DNA from: Robertmurraya korlensis
Lineage (GTDB): Bacteria; Bacillota; Bacilli; Bacillales; Cytobacillaceae
Length of the DNA: 64,000 nt
NCBI RefSeq assembly: GCF_023715225.1
Contig: NZ_JAMBNS010000004.1
Location: 124,001 to 188,000 of the forward strand
Reading direction: 5' to 3'
Shown here: positions 16,143-25,016 of the stretch, one piece after another
How positions within the stretch are numbered: position 1 is the first letter of the stretch
Layout of the letters: each line of letters opens with the position of its first letter
Position numbers and translations under genes: made by a program
The notes under the pieces: model-generated
Database searches by the model: none
What the model saw: only the letters and a program-made list of their open reading frames with translations
What the model was told of the DNA's origin: nothing

Positions 16143-17546
16143 ATGACTAGTGAGGGATTGGAATTAAAAAACCAAATTCAACAACTTACCCGTCAAGCTG
16201 AAAAGCTATCCACACCAGATATTCGTGATCATATTGTTGAGCAATTATATAAGAAAAGTAATAATCTGATGAAAGAAGGAGTAACTTTTACGAATGCAAA
16301 AATGGACGAGAGAACTGAGAAATTAGATGCCATTTTAACCTCCCGTATTTGGGGGTTTCCAATTATGCTGATCATGTTGGGAGCTATATTTTATTTAACG
16401 ATTGCTGGTGCAAACATTCCTTCGTCTATGTTAGCTAATTTTTTCGGGTGGATGGAAGGATATATAACAATAGCATTCTCCTATTTCCAAGCACCAGATT
16501 GGCTCCACGGTGTTTTGGTTTTAGGGTTATATAGAGGTACCACTTGGGTAATCAGTGTCATGCTTCCTCCAATGGCTATATTCTTTCCTGTATTTGCGCT
16601 TCTTGAAAATTATGGATATCTCCCGCGTGTCGCCTTTAATATGGATCGATTATTTAAGTCAGTAGGGGCACATGGTAAGCAATCCTTAACCATGGCTATG
16701 GGATTTGGGTGCAACGCAGCAGCAGTTATCTCTTCAAGGATCATTGAGTCTCCTCGTGAAAGAATGTTGTCTATCTTAACAAATAATTTTGTCCCTTGTA
16801 ATGGACGATGGGGTACATTAATTGTGTTAGCTTCTTTGTTTATGGCAACAGGGTTTACAGGTGGAATGCAAACGTTGGTAACAACTCTAGTAGTAGTTGG
16901 TCTGGTTATGTTTGGGATTTTCGTCACTTTCATTGTGTCCTGGACATTATCAAAAACAGCATTGAGAGGGGTACCGACACACTATACATTGGAACTACCA
17001 CCGTATCGCAAGCCAAAACTCTTTGATACTGTCATTCGGGCATCATTAACAAAGTCTATTTCTGTATTAAATCGAGCGGTGAAAGTAGCTGCACCAGCAG
17101 CCATTTTAACTTGGATAATCGCTAATATACAAATTGGGGATACAAGCATTTTGATGCACATCGTAAGCTTCTTAAATCCGTTAGGTCAAGCAATTGGTTT
17201 AGATGGGTTTATCCTTATGGCTTTTCTGATAGGGTTACCTGCTAATGAAATTGTACTGCCTGTATTATTAATGGGGTATCTATCAACTGGAGCATTAGTG
17301 GATGTGGATAGTATTCAAGATTTAAAGCAAATTTTTCTTACCAACGGTTGGACTTGGTTAACGGCTTTAAATATGATGTTATTCTCCTTGCTTCATTATC
17401 CATGCGGAACAACTTTAGTAAATATTTATAAAGAAACGAAGAGTTTAAAGTGGACATTTTGGTCCTTTGTCATACCTACCGGGATTGCGTTCTTTGTCAC
17501 ATGGTTAGTGACCGAGTTTGTGCATTATATGAGATTATTAAGTTAA
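16143..17546 (+). CDS. feoB: FeoB, membrane (nucleoside-recognition/Gate) part of a split Fe2+ transporter
   Basis: 467 residues. After about 60 residues that continue the helical linker come about 8 membrane segments with two Gate motifs: AMGFGCNAAAVISSRIIESP followed by RERMLSILTNNFVPCNGR, and IGLPANEIVLPVLLMGYLS with LLHYPCGTTL. The conserved cysteines (CN, PC, PCG) match those lining the FeoB pore. The start ATG is adjacent to the TAG that ends the G-protein part and in the same frame; AAAAAGGA 11 nt upstream may serve as ribosome site. Confidence 0.9.
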   Translation: MTSEGLELKNQIQQLTRQAEKLSTPDIRDHIVEQLYKKSNNLMKEGVTFTNAKMDERTEKLDAILTSRIWGFPIMLIMLGAIFYLTIAGANIPSSMLANFFGWMEGYITIAFSYFQAPDWLHGVLVLGLYRGTTWVISVMLPPMAIFFPVFALLENYGYLPRVAFNMDRLFKSVGAHGKQSLTMAMGFGCNAAAVISSRIIESPRERMLSILTNNFVPCNGRWGTLIVLASLFMATGFTGGMQTLVTTLVVVGLVMFGIFVTFIVSWTLSKTALRGVPTHYTLELPPYRKPKLFDTVIRASLTKSISVLNRAVKVAAPAAILTWIIANIQIGDTSILMHIVSFLNPLGQAIGLDGFILMAFLIGLPANEIVLPVLLMGYLSTGALVDVDSIQDLKQIFLTNGWTWLTALNMMLFSLLHYPCGTTLVNIYKETKSLKWTFWSFVIPTGIAFFVTWLVTEFVHYMRLLS

Positions 17547-17558
17547 AAGAAAAGGAGA

Positions 17559-17588
17559 GAAACGGCAGCGAATTTGCTGTCGTTTTCT
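17559..17588 (+). terminator. Intrinsic terminator after feoB
   Basis: AACGGCAGC (17561) pairs with GCTGTCGTT (17576-17584, one G-U), then TTTC. Confidence 0.7.
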
Positions 17589-17638
17589 TGTACGACGGTT
17601 GTATCTAATAATAAGAATCGTGGCTTTTTTTGTAGGAA

Positions 17639-17665
17639 AAAGGAATTAGAAAGTTTTTATCGAAT
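17639..17665 (+). promoter_or_regulatory. Sigma-H type promoter of the KinB-like kinase gene
   Basis: AAAGGAATT (17639-17647), 11 bp, ATCGAAT (17659-17665) fits RnAGGAwww-N11/12-RnnGAAT in every conserved position. The kinase start is 57 bp downstream. Confidence 0.6.
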
Positions 17666-17722
17666 ATGTGATGTAGTAAAAAATATTATTGCTGGGCAAT
17701 TATTTACAGGGGGAAAGGCTCC

Positions 17723-18961
17723 ATGCTTCATGGGATAGAACTCATTTTAAATCAAGTGTTAATGGTGCTGTTTCCTATTTGGACGTATCATCTGTTATAT
17801 CAGAAAGGGTCTAGACAAGGGTTTAAACCAATGCTTGTAGTGGTTCTAACCATCTCTCTCTTGCTTACCCTAATATTTTCAATTAATTATAAAGATACAT
17901 TTTATTTTGATTTAAAAATGGTTCCTATCATTATTGCTTTTCTATACGGGAGCAATCTATGTGGATTACTGATCATCGGTATTACCGTTGTTTATAAAAT
18001 TACTTTTAATGATGATCCCCCATTAATAACAGTGATGAATTTTGGAATTATAAGTATATTACTCATGCTTGTTACAAAGAAATTTCGTACCTATAGTGAT
18101 TTTAAAAAGATCTTTTTAATAAGTACTCTTTACGGGTTTATAACTATTTCGAGGGGAATTTTGCTCGTTTATTCAAATCATTCACAGGAAATTGGAATCG
18201 TATTTACTTTTTCATTCATTACTTGGCTTACTTTACTGTCCGCTATGTTTATTTTTGAAAATATGAACAAGCAGATGGAATTAGAGTCTAAGGTTCAACG
18301 GGCAGAAAAATTTGATGTGGTTGGTCAACTGGCAGCATCTGTCGCTCATGAGGTGAGAAACCCGATGACCGCTGTTCGCGGCTTTTTACAGCTTTTGAGA
18401 GATGCTGAAAATTTAACTGAATCTCAGAGAAGATACATAACTATTTCCATGGAAGAAATCGATCATTCTCAGGTCATCTTATCTGAGTACCTATCACTAG
18501 CCAAGCCGGCTACGACCGATCTGAAAATCCTTAACTTAAAGTCGGATTTAGAAAATATTATTGAATTGATGAGGTCATTTACGAACCTTCAAACCATTTC
18601 GATCGTTTCTTCTTTAGAAGATAGACTTTTGATCAAAGGGGATAGTTCTGAAATCAAGCAACTATTTGTCAATCTTCTCAAGAACAGCATAGAAGCGATT
18701 GGAGAAAAAGGCGAAATAATGGTTAGTGCCTATCAAAATGGAAAACATGTAATAGTAGAGATTGAAGATAATGGACAAGGAATGTCAGAGACTCAACTGA
18801 AATATCTCGGTACCCCTTTTTATTCGACTAAAGATAAAGGAACGGGAGTAGGGCTGTCTTTATGCTATAAAATTGTACACTCGATGAAGGGTACGATAAA
18901 GGTGAGAAGTAAACAAGGAAGAGGGACCAGATTTTCGATCCAATTTCCGTCAGTGGAGTGA
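17723..18961 (+). CDS. Sensor histidine kinase, KinB-like (5TMR-LYT sensor)
   Basis: 412 residues. N-terminal membrane domain of five or six segments (to about residue 185) with the LYT-type pattern FDLKMVPIIIAFLYGSNLCG; no extracellular domain. The kinase core has the phospho-His in SVAHEVRNPMTAVRGFLQLL, N box LFVNLLKNSIEAI, G1 DNGQGM, F box LGTPFYSTK and G2 GTGVGLSLCYKIV. It has no linked response regulator, as for sporulation kinases that feed Spo0F. The sigma-H type promoter supports that role. A sister kinase lies at 49655. Confidence 0.88.
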   Translation: MLHGIELILNQVLMVLFPIWTYHLLYQKGSRQGFKPMLVVVLTISLLLTLIFSINYKDTFYFDLKMVPIIIAFLYGSNLCGLLIIGITVVYKITFNDDPPLITVMNFGIISILLMLVTKKFRTYSDFKKIFLISTLYGFITISRGILLVYSNHSQEIGIVFTFSFITWLTLLSAMFIFENMNKQMELESKVQRAEKFDVVGQLAASVAHEVRNPMTAVRGFLQLLRDAENLTESQRRYITISMEEIDHSQVILSEYLSLAKPATTDLKILNLKSDLENIIELMRSFTNLQTISIVSSLEDRLLIKGDSSEIKQLFVNLLKNSIEAIGEKGEIMVSAYQNGKHVIVEIEDNGQGMSETQLKYLGTPFYSTKDKGTGVGLSLCYKIVHSMKGTIKVRSKQGRGTRFSIQFPSVE

Positions 18962-18984
18962 AAAACTCTCAAGCAAATATAAAA

Positions 18985-19034
18985 CCCGAATAGTTCCCAC
19001 TCCTTACTAAGTGGTAAGCTATTCGGGCTTTTTT
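18985..19034. terminator. Bidirectional terminator between the kinase and gltC-like genes
   Basis: CCCGAATAG (18985-18993) pairs with CTATTCGGG (19019-19027), then T run. Confidence 0.8.
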
Positions 19035-19070
19035 AACTAAACGTAAATTTATAACCTTCTCCAACGATGG

Positions 19071-19982
19071 CTACTTTTTAAACTCATTCAATCTTTCAAA
19101 CGTTTCAAGCAGGAAGTCATAAAACAAAGCTTCGGTAGGGAGCAGTTTCCGCTGGGTTGGGTAGATGACACCGACCGTTCGGGTAAGACTCGCATCTGAT
19201 AAGGGAATCATTACGGTTGATCGTGGGGTATTATCCACTAATGTCATTTCTGGCATCAAGGCAACACCTAATCCAGCTGAGACCAAGCCTTTTAAGGCAT
19301 CGATATCCTTTCCTTCGAACGCTATTTTTGGAGAAAAGCCAGCGTCATGACAGGCTTGAACGACTTGTTCACGAAAGATAAAACCTTCAGGCAAGACACA
19401 GAACGAATCGTCTAGTAAGTCACGCAGCCGAATGGTTTCTCGATCCGCTAATGGGTGGTGAAGAGGGATGAGGGCAACGATATTTTCTGTGAAAAGAATG
19501 TCTCCTTTGATTTTTTTCTCCTTTTCTTGATTCGGCATAGGTGCAATCATGGCTAAGTTGTATTCCCCATTTACGACACCATCGATTAAATCCGAATAAA
19601 GGGCATTGCTCATATGAAACTTAGCTTCAGGGAATCTGTTACGGAACGCATAGATTATAGATGGCAAGGTATGGGCAGCCATGCTAATCGGAAACGCAAT
19701 ACGAACCGTGCCTTTTTCCGGATTAAGATATTCTTCTACTTCTCGTTTGGCATCCTCCATCATGTTCCACACTTGCTTCATCCGATCGTAAAAGATTCTA
19801 CCGAGTGGGGTTAACCGTACACTTCTACCTTCCCGAATAAATAATTCGACCCCTAATTCATCTTCTAAATTGAATATTTGTCGGCTAACGGAAGACTGAG
19901 CAACATGCAAAGCATCTGCTGCTTCTGTCACATGCTCTCTTTTTGCCACTTCTAGAAAATATTGAATTTGCCTTGTTTCCAA
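19071..19982 (-). CDS. gltC: LysR-family regulator, GltC-like
   Basis: 303 residues. N-terminal winged helix (IQYFLEVAKREHVTEAADAL, HVAQSSVSRQIFNLEDELG, LFIREGRSVRLTPLG) and a two-lobed effector domain (VRIAFPISMAAHTLPSIIYA, FCVLPEGFIFREQVVQACHD, FEGKDIDALKGLVSAGLGVA). It matches remembered GltC of B. subtilis, which responds to 2-oxoglutarate/glutamate and controls glutamate synthase. Here it is divergent from gdhA, so it probably controls the NADP-glutamate dehydrogenase. A dyad lies between them. Confidence 0.85.
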   Translation of the reverse strand: METRQIQYFLEVAKREHVTEAADALHVAQSSVSRQIFNLEDELGVELFIREGRSVRLTPLGRIFYDRMKQVWNMMEDAKREVEEYLNPEKGTVRIAFPISMAAHTLPSIIYAFRNRFPEAKFHMSNALYSDLIDGVVNGEYNLAMIAPMPNQEKEKKIKGDILFTENIVALIPLHHPLADRETIRLRDLLDDSFCVLPEGFIFREQVVQACHDAGFSPKIAFEGKDIDALKGLVSAGLGVALMPEMTLVDNTPRSTVMIPLSDASLTRTVGVIYPTQRKLLPTEALFYDFLLETFERLNEFKK

Positions 19983-20031
19983 TTTTACCCGCTCCTGATT
20001 GATGCGTTTTATGCATTGATTTCATCGAATT

Positions 20032-20050
20032 TTGATATTGGAACTATCAA
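20032..20050. promoter_or_regulatory. Candidate GltC operator
   Basis: TTGATA-TTGGAAC-TATCAA is a perfect 6-7-6 dyad in the gltC-gdhA divergent region, the place and shape expected for a LysR box. Confidence 0.5.
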
Positions 20051-20111
20051 TTACAAAATTATAAAATGAAAACACATTTAAGAAAAGAAAATATTCTTAA
20101 CTTTATAATAG

Positions 20112-21512
<1,401 letters not shown>

Positions 21513-21524
21513 CTATTTTAGACA

Positions 21525-21552
21525 AAAGGTCACTATGTTGGTGGCCTTTTTC
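21525..21552 (+). terminator. Intrinsic terminator after gdhA
   Basis: AAAGGTCAC (21525) pairs with GTGGCCTTT (21541-21549, one G-U), then T. Confidence 0.75.
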
Positions 21553-21638
21553 GATTTAAGAGAAGGAAAAAGAATAATCTAAGCAAAAACAAAATATATA
21601 AAAAGTAATAGAAAATGTATCCCTAAGGTGCTGATTCT

Positions 21639-21818
21639 TTGTATAGAAATAAAAATGTGAATTTAATTATTATTTTGCTGTTTTGCTTATTTATCGTTCT
21701 TTTGGTTCATGTGATTCTTCATGTTAAAGTGTATATAGTATACAGCGCTAGTATAGGTTCTATCTTCATGATTGGACTTATCATTTTTCTTATGGTGTTA
21801 CTTTATTTAAGAGGATAA
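21639..21818 (+). CDS. Small membrane protein (59 aa, two membrane helices)
   Basis: A TTG at 21639 follows AAGGTG at 8 nt and opens a frame to TAA at 21816. The product has two hydrophobic helices (NLIIILLFCLFIVLLVHVI and SIGSIFMIGLIIFLMVLLYL) joined by a short loop (LHVKVYIVYSA). Family not recognised. A clean terminator follows 12 bp after the stop, which supports a real transcription unit. Confidence 0.5.
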   Translation: MYRNKNVNLIIILLFCLFIVLLVHVILHVKVYIVYSASIGSIFMIGLIIFLMVLLYLRG

Positions 21819-21828
21819 TAGAGTGAAG

Positions 21829-21857
21829 AAAACTCGCTGTCTATGAGCGAGTTTTTT
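21829..21857 (+). terminator. Intrinsic terminator
   Basis: AAAACTCGCT pairs with AGCGAGTTTT, 7-nt loop, then TT. Confidence 0.85.
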
Positions 21858-21865
21858 ATGTGTTC

Positions 21866-21991
21866 CTATTCTTCATATATCAATCCGTATCCAAATGCGC
21901 CTTCCACCATGCAGATGGTTGCGGCATACTTTGCTGGTTGGTAAGTCCCTTTGTTAGGCGTGAAAAATAAATCGACAGTGGTCATCTCCAT
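21866..21991 (-). CDS. Possible 41-codon gene overlapping the 3' end of the sodA-linked regulator
   Basis: A minus-strand frame from ATG 21991 to TAG 21866 overlaps the last 38 bases of the regulator gene in another frame. It reads MEMTTVDLFFTPNKGTYQPA, then KYAATICMVEGAFGYGLIYE. No good ribosome site is visible, so it may be chance or a remnant. Confidence 0.25.
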   Translation of the reverse strand: MEMTTVDLFFTPNKGTYQPAKYAATICMVEGAFGYGLIYEE

Positions 21992-22574
21992 CTGTTTTGC
22001 AGCAAATTCGATCCACATGTTCTGTACCTACTACTTTTTTGAACATGTCTGTTTCACATCGGCAAGCGATTTTAAATTCTTTGGCTACCGCATAGATCGG
22101 ACAGTTGTACTCAATCATTTCATAAGAGTGTTCATCGAGTTGATTCACTTCGGTCATATAGCCTTTGTCGTTTTGTAGTGATGAAAGCTCTATTATTTTT
22201 TCAGACAAATGCTTTTTCTCTTGAACCTTTACTTTATATTCATCAGTAATTCGTTTTTCTCTTTTATCAAATAAAAGCTGAATCGTTTCCTCACCATGTA
22301 GTTCTTGGATATCTCGAAGAAACTCAATACTAATGCTTTCATAATTTTTAGGGAAGAGCTGTTCACCTTTTTCAGTTAAGGAGTACATTTGTAAGGGACG
22401 ACCCATGGGCTGCTTGACTTCTACCGATCGGATGAGATGATCTTTTTCAAGAATATTTAAGTGCTTTCTAACAGCCATATGGGTAATGTTTAAGTGTTCG
22501 GTCAACTCATTAACTGCCAGTGACACTTCCTTCTTCAGCAAATCCAATATATGTTCTCTGGTGTTTTTACTCAC
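21954..22574 (-). CDS. SufR-like winged-helix regulator with C-terminal Cys cluster
   Basis: 206 residues. N-terminal winged helix (REHILDLLKKEVSLAVNELT, LNITHMAVRKHLNILE, then PMGRPLQMYSLTEKGEQLF), a coiled middle, and a C-terminal Cys-rich sensor: YNCPIYAVAKEFKIACRC has the C-x12-C spacing of SufR Fe-S regulators, followed by RICCKTDGDDHC. It is likely to sense Fe-S state, oxidative stress or metal. Divergent from sodA. Similar TATACT/AGTATA palindromes lie before both genes, which suggests joint control of itself and sodA. Confidence 0.75.
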   Translation of the reverse strand: MSKNTREHILDLLKKEVSLAVNELTEHLNITHMAVRKHLNILEKDHLIRSVEVKQPMGRPLQMYSLTEKGEQLFPKNYESISIEFLRDIQELHGEETIQLLFDKREKRITDEYKVKVQEKKHLSEKIIELSSLQNDKGYMTEVNQLDEHSYEMIEYNCPIYAVAKEFKIACRCETDMFKKVVGTEHVDRICCKTDGDDHCRFIFHA

Positions 22575-22612
22575 GACTGTTACACCTCAATTCTATCTCA
22601 ATATAAGACTTA

Positions 22613-22630
22613 TTATACTATATAGTATAA
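22613..22630. promoter_or_regulatory. Operator 1 of the SufR-like regulator (18-bp perfect palindrome)
   Basis: TTATACTATATAGTATAA at 22613-22630, 39 bp upstream of the regulator start. Confidence 0.55.
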
Positions 22631-22734
22631 ATAATGAAAAGAAACGCTCCTCAGGTGGAGAGAAAATAAGAAAATTTTAGAAAAAAATGAAGCAAATGAA
22701 TTGAATAATTTGAAAGATTAAGGTAAATTAAAAA

Positions 22735-22760
22735 TATACTTTTTAAACTATAAAGTATAA
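22735..22760. promoter_or_regulatory. Operator 2 of the SufR-like regulator, before sodA
   Basis: TATACTTT (22735) and AAAGTATA (22752) form a dyad; AACTATAAAGTATAA (22746-22760) resembles operator 1. It sits 28 bp before the sodA start. Confidence 0.5.
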
Positions 22761-22787
22761 AAAGAACGTATAAAGGGGATTGTTATT

Positions 22788-23405
22788 ATGACAACTTACA
22801 CATTACCAACATTAGCTTATGAATTTAATGCATTAGAGCCTCACATTGACCAGCAAACAATGGAAATCCATTACGGAAAACATCATCAAACATATGTAAA
22901 TAATTTAAATGCAGCTCTTGAAGGAAAAACAGAACTTCTAGAAAAAGACCTAGAAAGCTTATTAAAAAATTTAAATGAAGTGCCTGAAGCGATTCGTACA
23001 GCTGTTAGAAATAACGGTGGAGGACACTTAAACCACACATTATTTTGGGAAGTGATTGCACCAGCAGGGAATGCTGCACCAAGCAGTGAATTAGCAGCAG
23101 CGATTGAAAAAGCTTTCGGTAATGTTGACAGCTTCAAAGCAGAATTTACAAAAGCGGCACTCACACGTTTTGGATCAGGTTGGGCTTGGCTAGTTGTTAA
23201 TGAACAAGGCGAACTTGAAGTAACAAGCACACCAAATCAAGACAACCCGATCATGGAAGGAAAAGTGGCTATCCTAGGCCTTGATGTATGGGAGCATGCA
23301 TATTACCTAAATTATCAAAACAGAAGACCAGATTATATTGAAAGCTTCTTCAATATCATTAACTGGGACGCTGTTTCTAGCAAGTTTGAGCAAGCAACAA
23401 AATAA
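22788..23405 (+). CDS. sodA: Manganese superoxide dismutase
   Basis: 205 residues. All four metal ligands are visible: His in [15 protein letters not shown], His in [10 protein letters not shown], and Asp/His in [19 protein letters not shown]. The [11 protein letters not shown] context is usual for the Mn enzyme. It converts superoxide to oxygen and peroxide in the cytoplasm. AAAGGGG ribosome site; monocistronic; divergent from the SufR-like regulator whose candidate operator overlaps the promoter region. Confidence 0.96.
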   Translation: MTTYTLPTLAYEFNALEPHIDQQTMEIHYGKHHQTYVNNLNAALEGKTELLEKDLESLLKNLNEVPEAIRTAVRNNGGGHLNHTLFWEVIAPAGNAAPSSELAAAIEKAFGNVDSFKAEFTKAALTRFGSGWAWLVVNEQGELEVTSTPNQDNPIMEGKVAILGLDVWEHAYYLNYQNRRPDYIESFFNIINWDAVSSKFEQATK

Positions 23406-23419
23406 TATTCATATAAAGG

Positions 23420-23450
23420 AAGCGATGCTTATATTAAGCATCGCTTTTAT
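23420..23450 (+). terminator. Intrinsic terminator after sodA
   Basis: AAGCGATGCTT (23420-23430) pairs with AAGCATCGCTT (23436-23446), then T-rich. Confidence 0.85.
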
Positions 23451-23593
23451 TATTTTACCACTTGTTATGATGTGGGAGAGAAAGATAAAAAATTTCTGAT
23501 TATGCCTTTGTAGTAAATGTAGTTATTACCTATTATAAAAATATTATGGAAGGTAATTATATTACAGTAGTAAATACAAAAGGAGAGATAGTC

Positions 23594-23800
23594 ATGACTC
23601 AAATTGATGTAAATCAGCTAAACCAAGCAAAAGCAAATGTAGCACTCACGCAAGAGTTATTAACAAAAGCAATTGAAAAAGCAAATTCTGATCCTACTCT
23701 CGCTCAAGAAGCTATTAAGCAGGCATCAAATGAAATTTCGTCTGCTTTAAGTGCGGTTACTCAAGTCCAAAATACATCACAAGCTCAATCGACAGAATGA
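23594..23800 (+). CDS. Small helical protein of unknown function (68 aa)
   Basis: The start at 23594 (MTQIDVNQLNQAKANVALTQ) is chosen because AAAAGGAGAG lies 7 nt upstream; an earlier in-frame ATG has none. The product is Ala/Gln/Ser rich and predicted all-helical (ELLTKAIEKANSDPTLAQEA, IKQASNEISSALSAVTQVQ), without Cys, signal peptide or membrane segment. Family not recognised. Single gene with a following terminator. Confidence 0.65.
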   Translation: MTQIDVNQLNQAKANVALTQELLTKAIEKANSDPTLAQEAIKQASNEISSALSAVTQVQNTSQAQSTE

Positions 23801-23836
23801 TAAATATTGCACCTAGATTTTCAAAAGTTTTTATAT

Positions 23837-23865
23837 CCCCATGACCTAGTCAATGGGGTTTTTAT
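23837..23865 (+). terminator. Intrinsic terminator
   Basis: CCCCAT (23837) pairs with ATGGGG (23853-23858), extended by GAC/GTC with one bulge, then five T. Confidence 0.7.
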
Positions 23866-24075
23866 CGTAGGATACACTTTTTACAGTAATCATATTCTTA
23901 TCATTCCTGTCTAATCAACATTTTTGGATTGCTTTGGCAATCCTTTTTGATGTCATACTCAGAAAAAATTCCTAATGGATAGCCGTTTTACCTCCCTTAT
24001 GAATCTTCAGGTAATTTTACGTTTCCTAAATATTTAATCTTTGGATGGAAAAGAATATGAGAAGTGAGGTGTAAT

Positions 24076-24933
24076 ATGAGAAACTTTGTCAAAATAGGAA
24101 TTCTTATTTATCTTTTCATTCTTCCAGCAGAGGCTAAAGCAAATGTACAAAAATATGACGATGACGACCTTCCCATTAGCTTTGAAATTGAAATCCTACC
24201 TTGGGAAAAGGCAAAAGACATCCTGCCAAAGGGGAAGAAGTTTACTGTGATCGATGTTGAAACGGGCAAACAATTCAAAGTTCAACGACGAGCGGGAAGC
24301 AGGCATGCAGATGTTCAGCCTTTAACGACAAGAGACACGAAGATTATGAAAGAAATCTATGATGGGAAGTGGAGTTGGAAAAGAAGAGGCATTATCGTGA
24401 AGGTGGGAGATCAATTTATTGCGGCTTCCATGCATGGAATGCCTCACGGAGCAGGGGCACTCCAAAACGGATTTCCAGGTCATTTTTGCATTCACTTTTT
24501 AGGAAGTACGACCCATCGCTCAGGTAAGATGGATAAACTCCATCAATTAATGATTTTAAAAGCGGGCGGAAAAGAAGAGGAGTACTTATATACTGTTGAC
24601 CCGTATGAAATGATCGAATTCTTTGTGACAGGCTTAAATTATCAAGATCCCCATTTACTAAAAGTAACTAGTGTAGAAAACAAACCTCCCACAAAATTGA
24701 AGAAAATAGCAAAGTCATTTACTTACTTCCGAATTACATCCATGTCCTTTTTACCTGTGGAAGATCTGGAAGGTCAGCTAGTGTTAGAGGTTCCAATCGG
24801 AGCAAAATATCACACAGATAGAACTGGAAAAGTTACAAAGAACATGACCTTTATTTTAAGAAAAAATAGTGTAATCGATCGTTGGAGAATTGACACGGAG
24901 CATTTTTTTAATCAAATAGAGGGGAAAAGTTGA
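24076..24933 (+). CDS. Secreted protein with HAD...GHFCIHF motif, unknown function
   Basis: 285 residues. The start at 24076 follows GAGGTG. Signal peptide MRNFVKIGILIYLFILPAEA. Mature region: PISFEIEILPWEKAKDILP, then a conserved block GSRHADVQPLTTRDTKIMKE, YDGKWSWKRRGIIVKVGDQ, AASMHGMPHGAG and GHFCIHFLGSTTHRSG. This His/Asp/Cys-rich block recurs in Firmicutes secreted proteins, often behind peptidoglycan-binding domains, which suggests a cell-wall enzyme or a metal site. No catalytic role is proven to my knowledge. The C-terminal 90 residues are a separate beta-rich part. Confidence 0.65.
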   Translation: MRNFVKIGILIYLFILPAEAKANVQKYDDDDLPISFEIEILPWEKAKDILPKGKKFTVIDVETGKQFKVQRRAGSRHADVQPLTTRDTKIMKEIYDGKWSWKRRGIIVKVGDQFIAASMHGMPHGAGALQNGFPGHFCIHFLGSTTHRSGKMDKLHQLMILKAGGKEEEYLYTVDPYEMIEFFVTGLNYQDPHLLKVTSVENKPPTKLKKIAKSFTYFRITSMSFLPVEDLEGQLVLEVPIGAKYHTDRTGKVTKNMTFILRKNSVIDRWRIDTEHFFNQIEGKS

Positions 24934-24963
24934 AAACCTATGTGATTAGGTTTTCTTTTTTTG
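24932..24963 (+). terminator. Intrinsic terminator
   Basis: GAAAACCTA pairs with TAGGTTTTC, then seven T. Confidence 0.75.
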
Positions 24964-25016
24964 CTATACTAAAAAAATTGGTAGTATAGTTTTGAACAAT
25001 AAGGAGACAACTGGAT

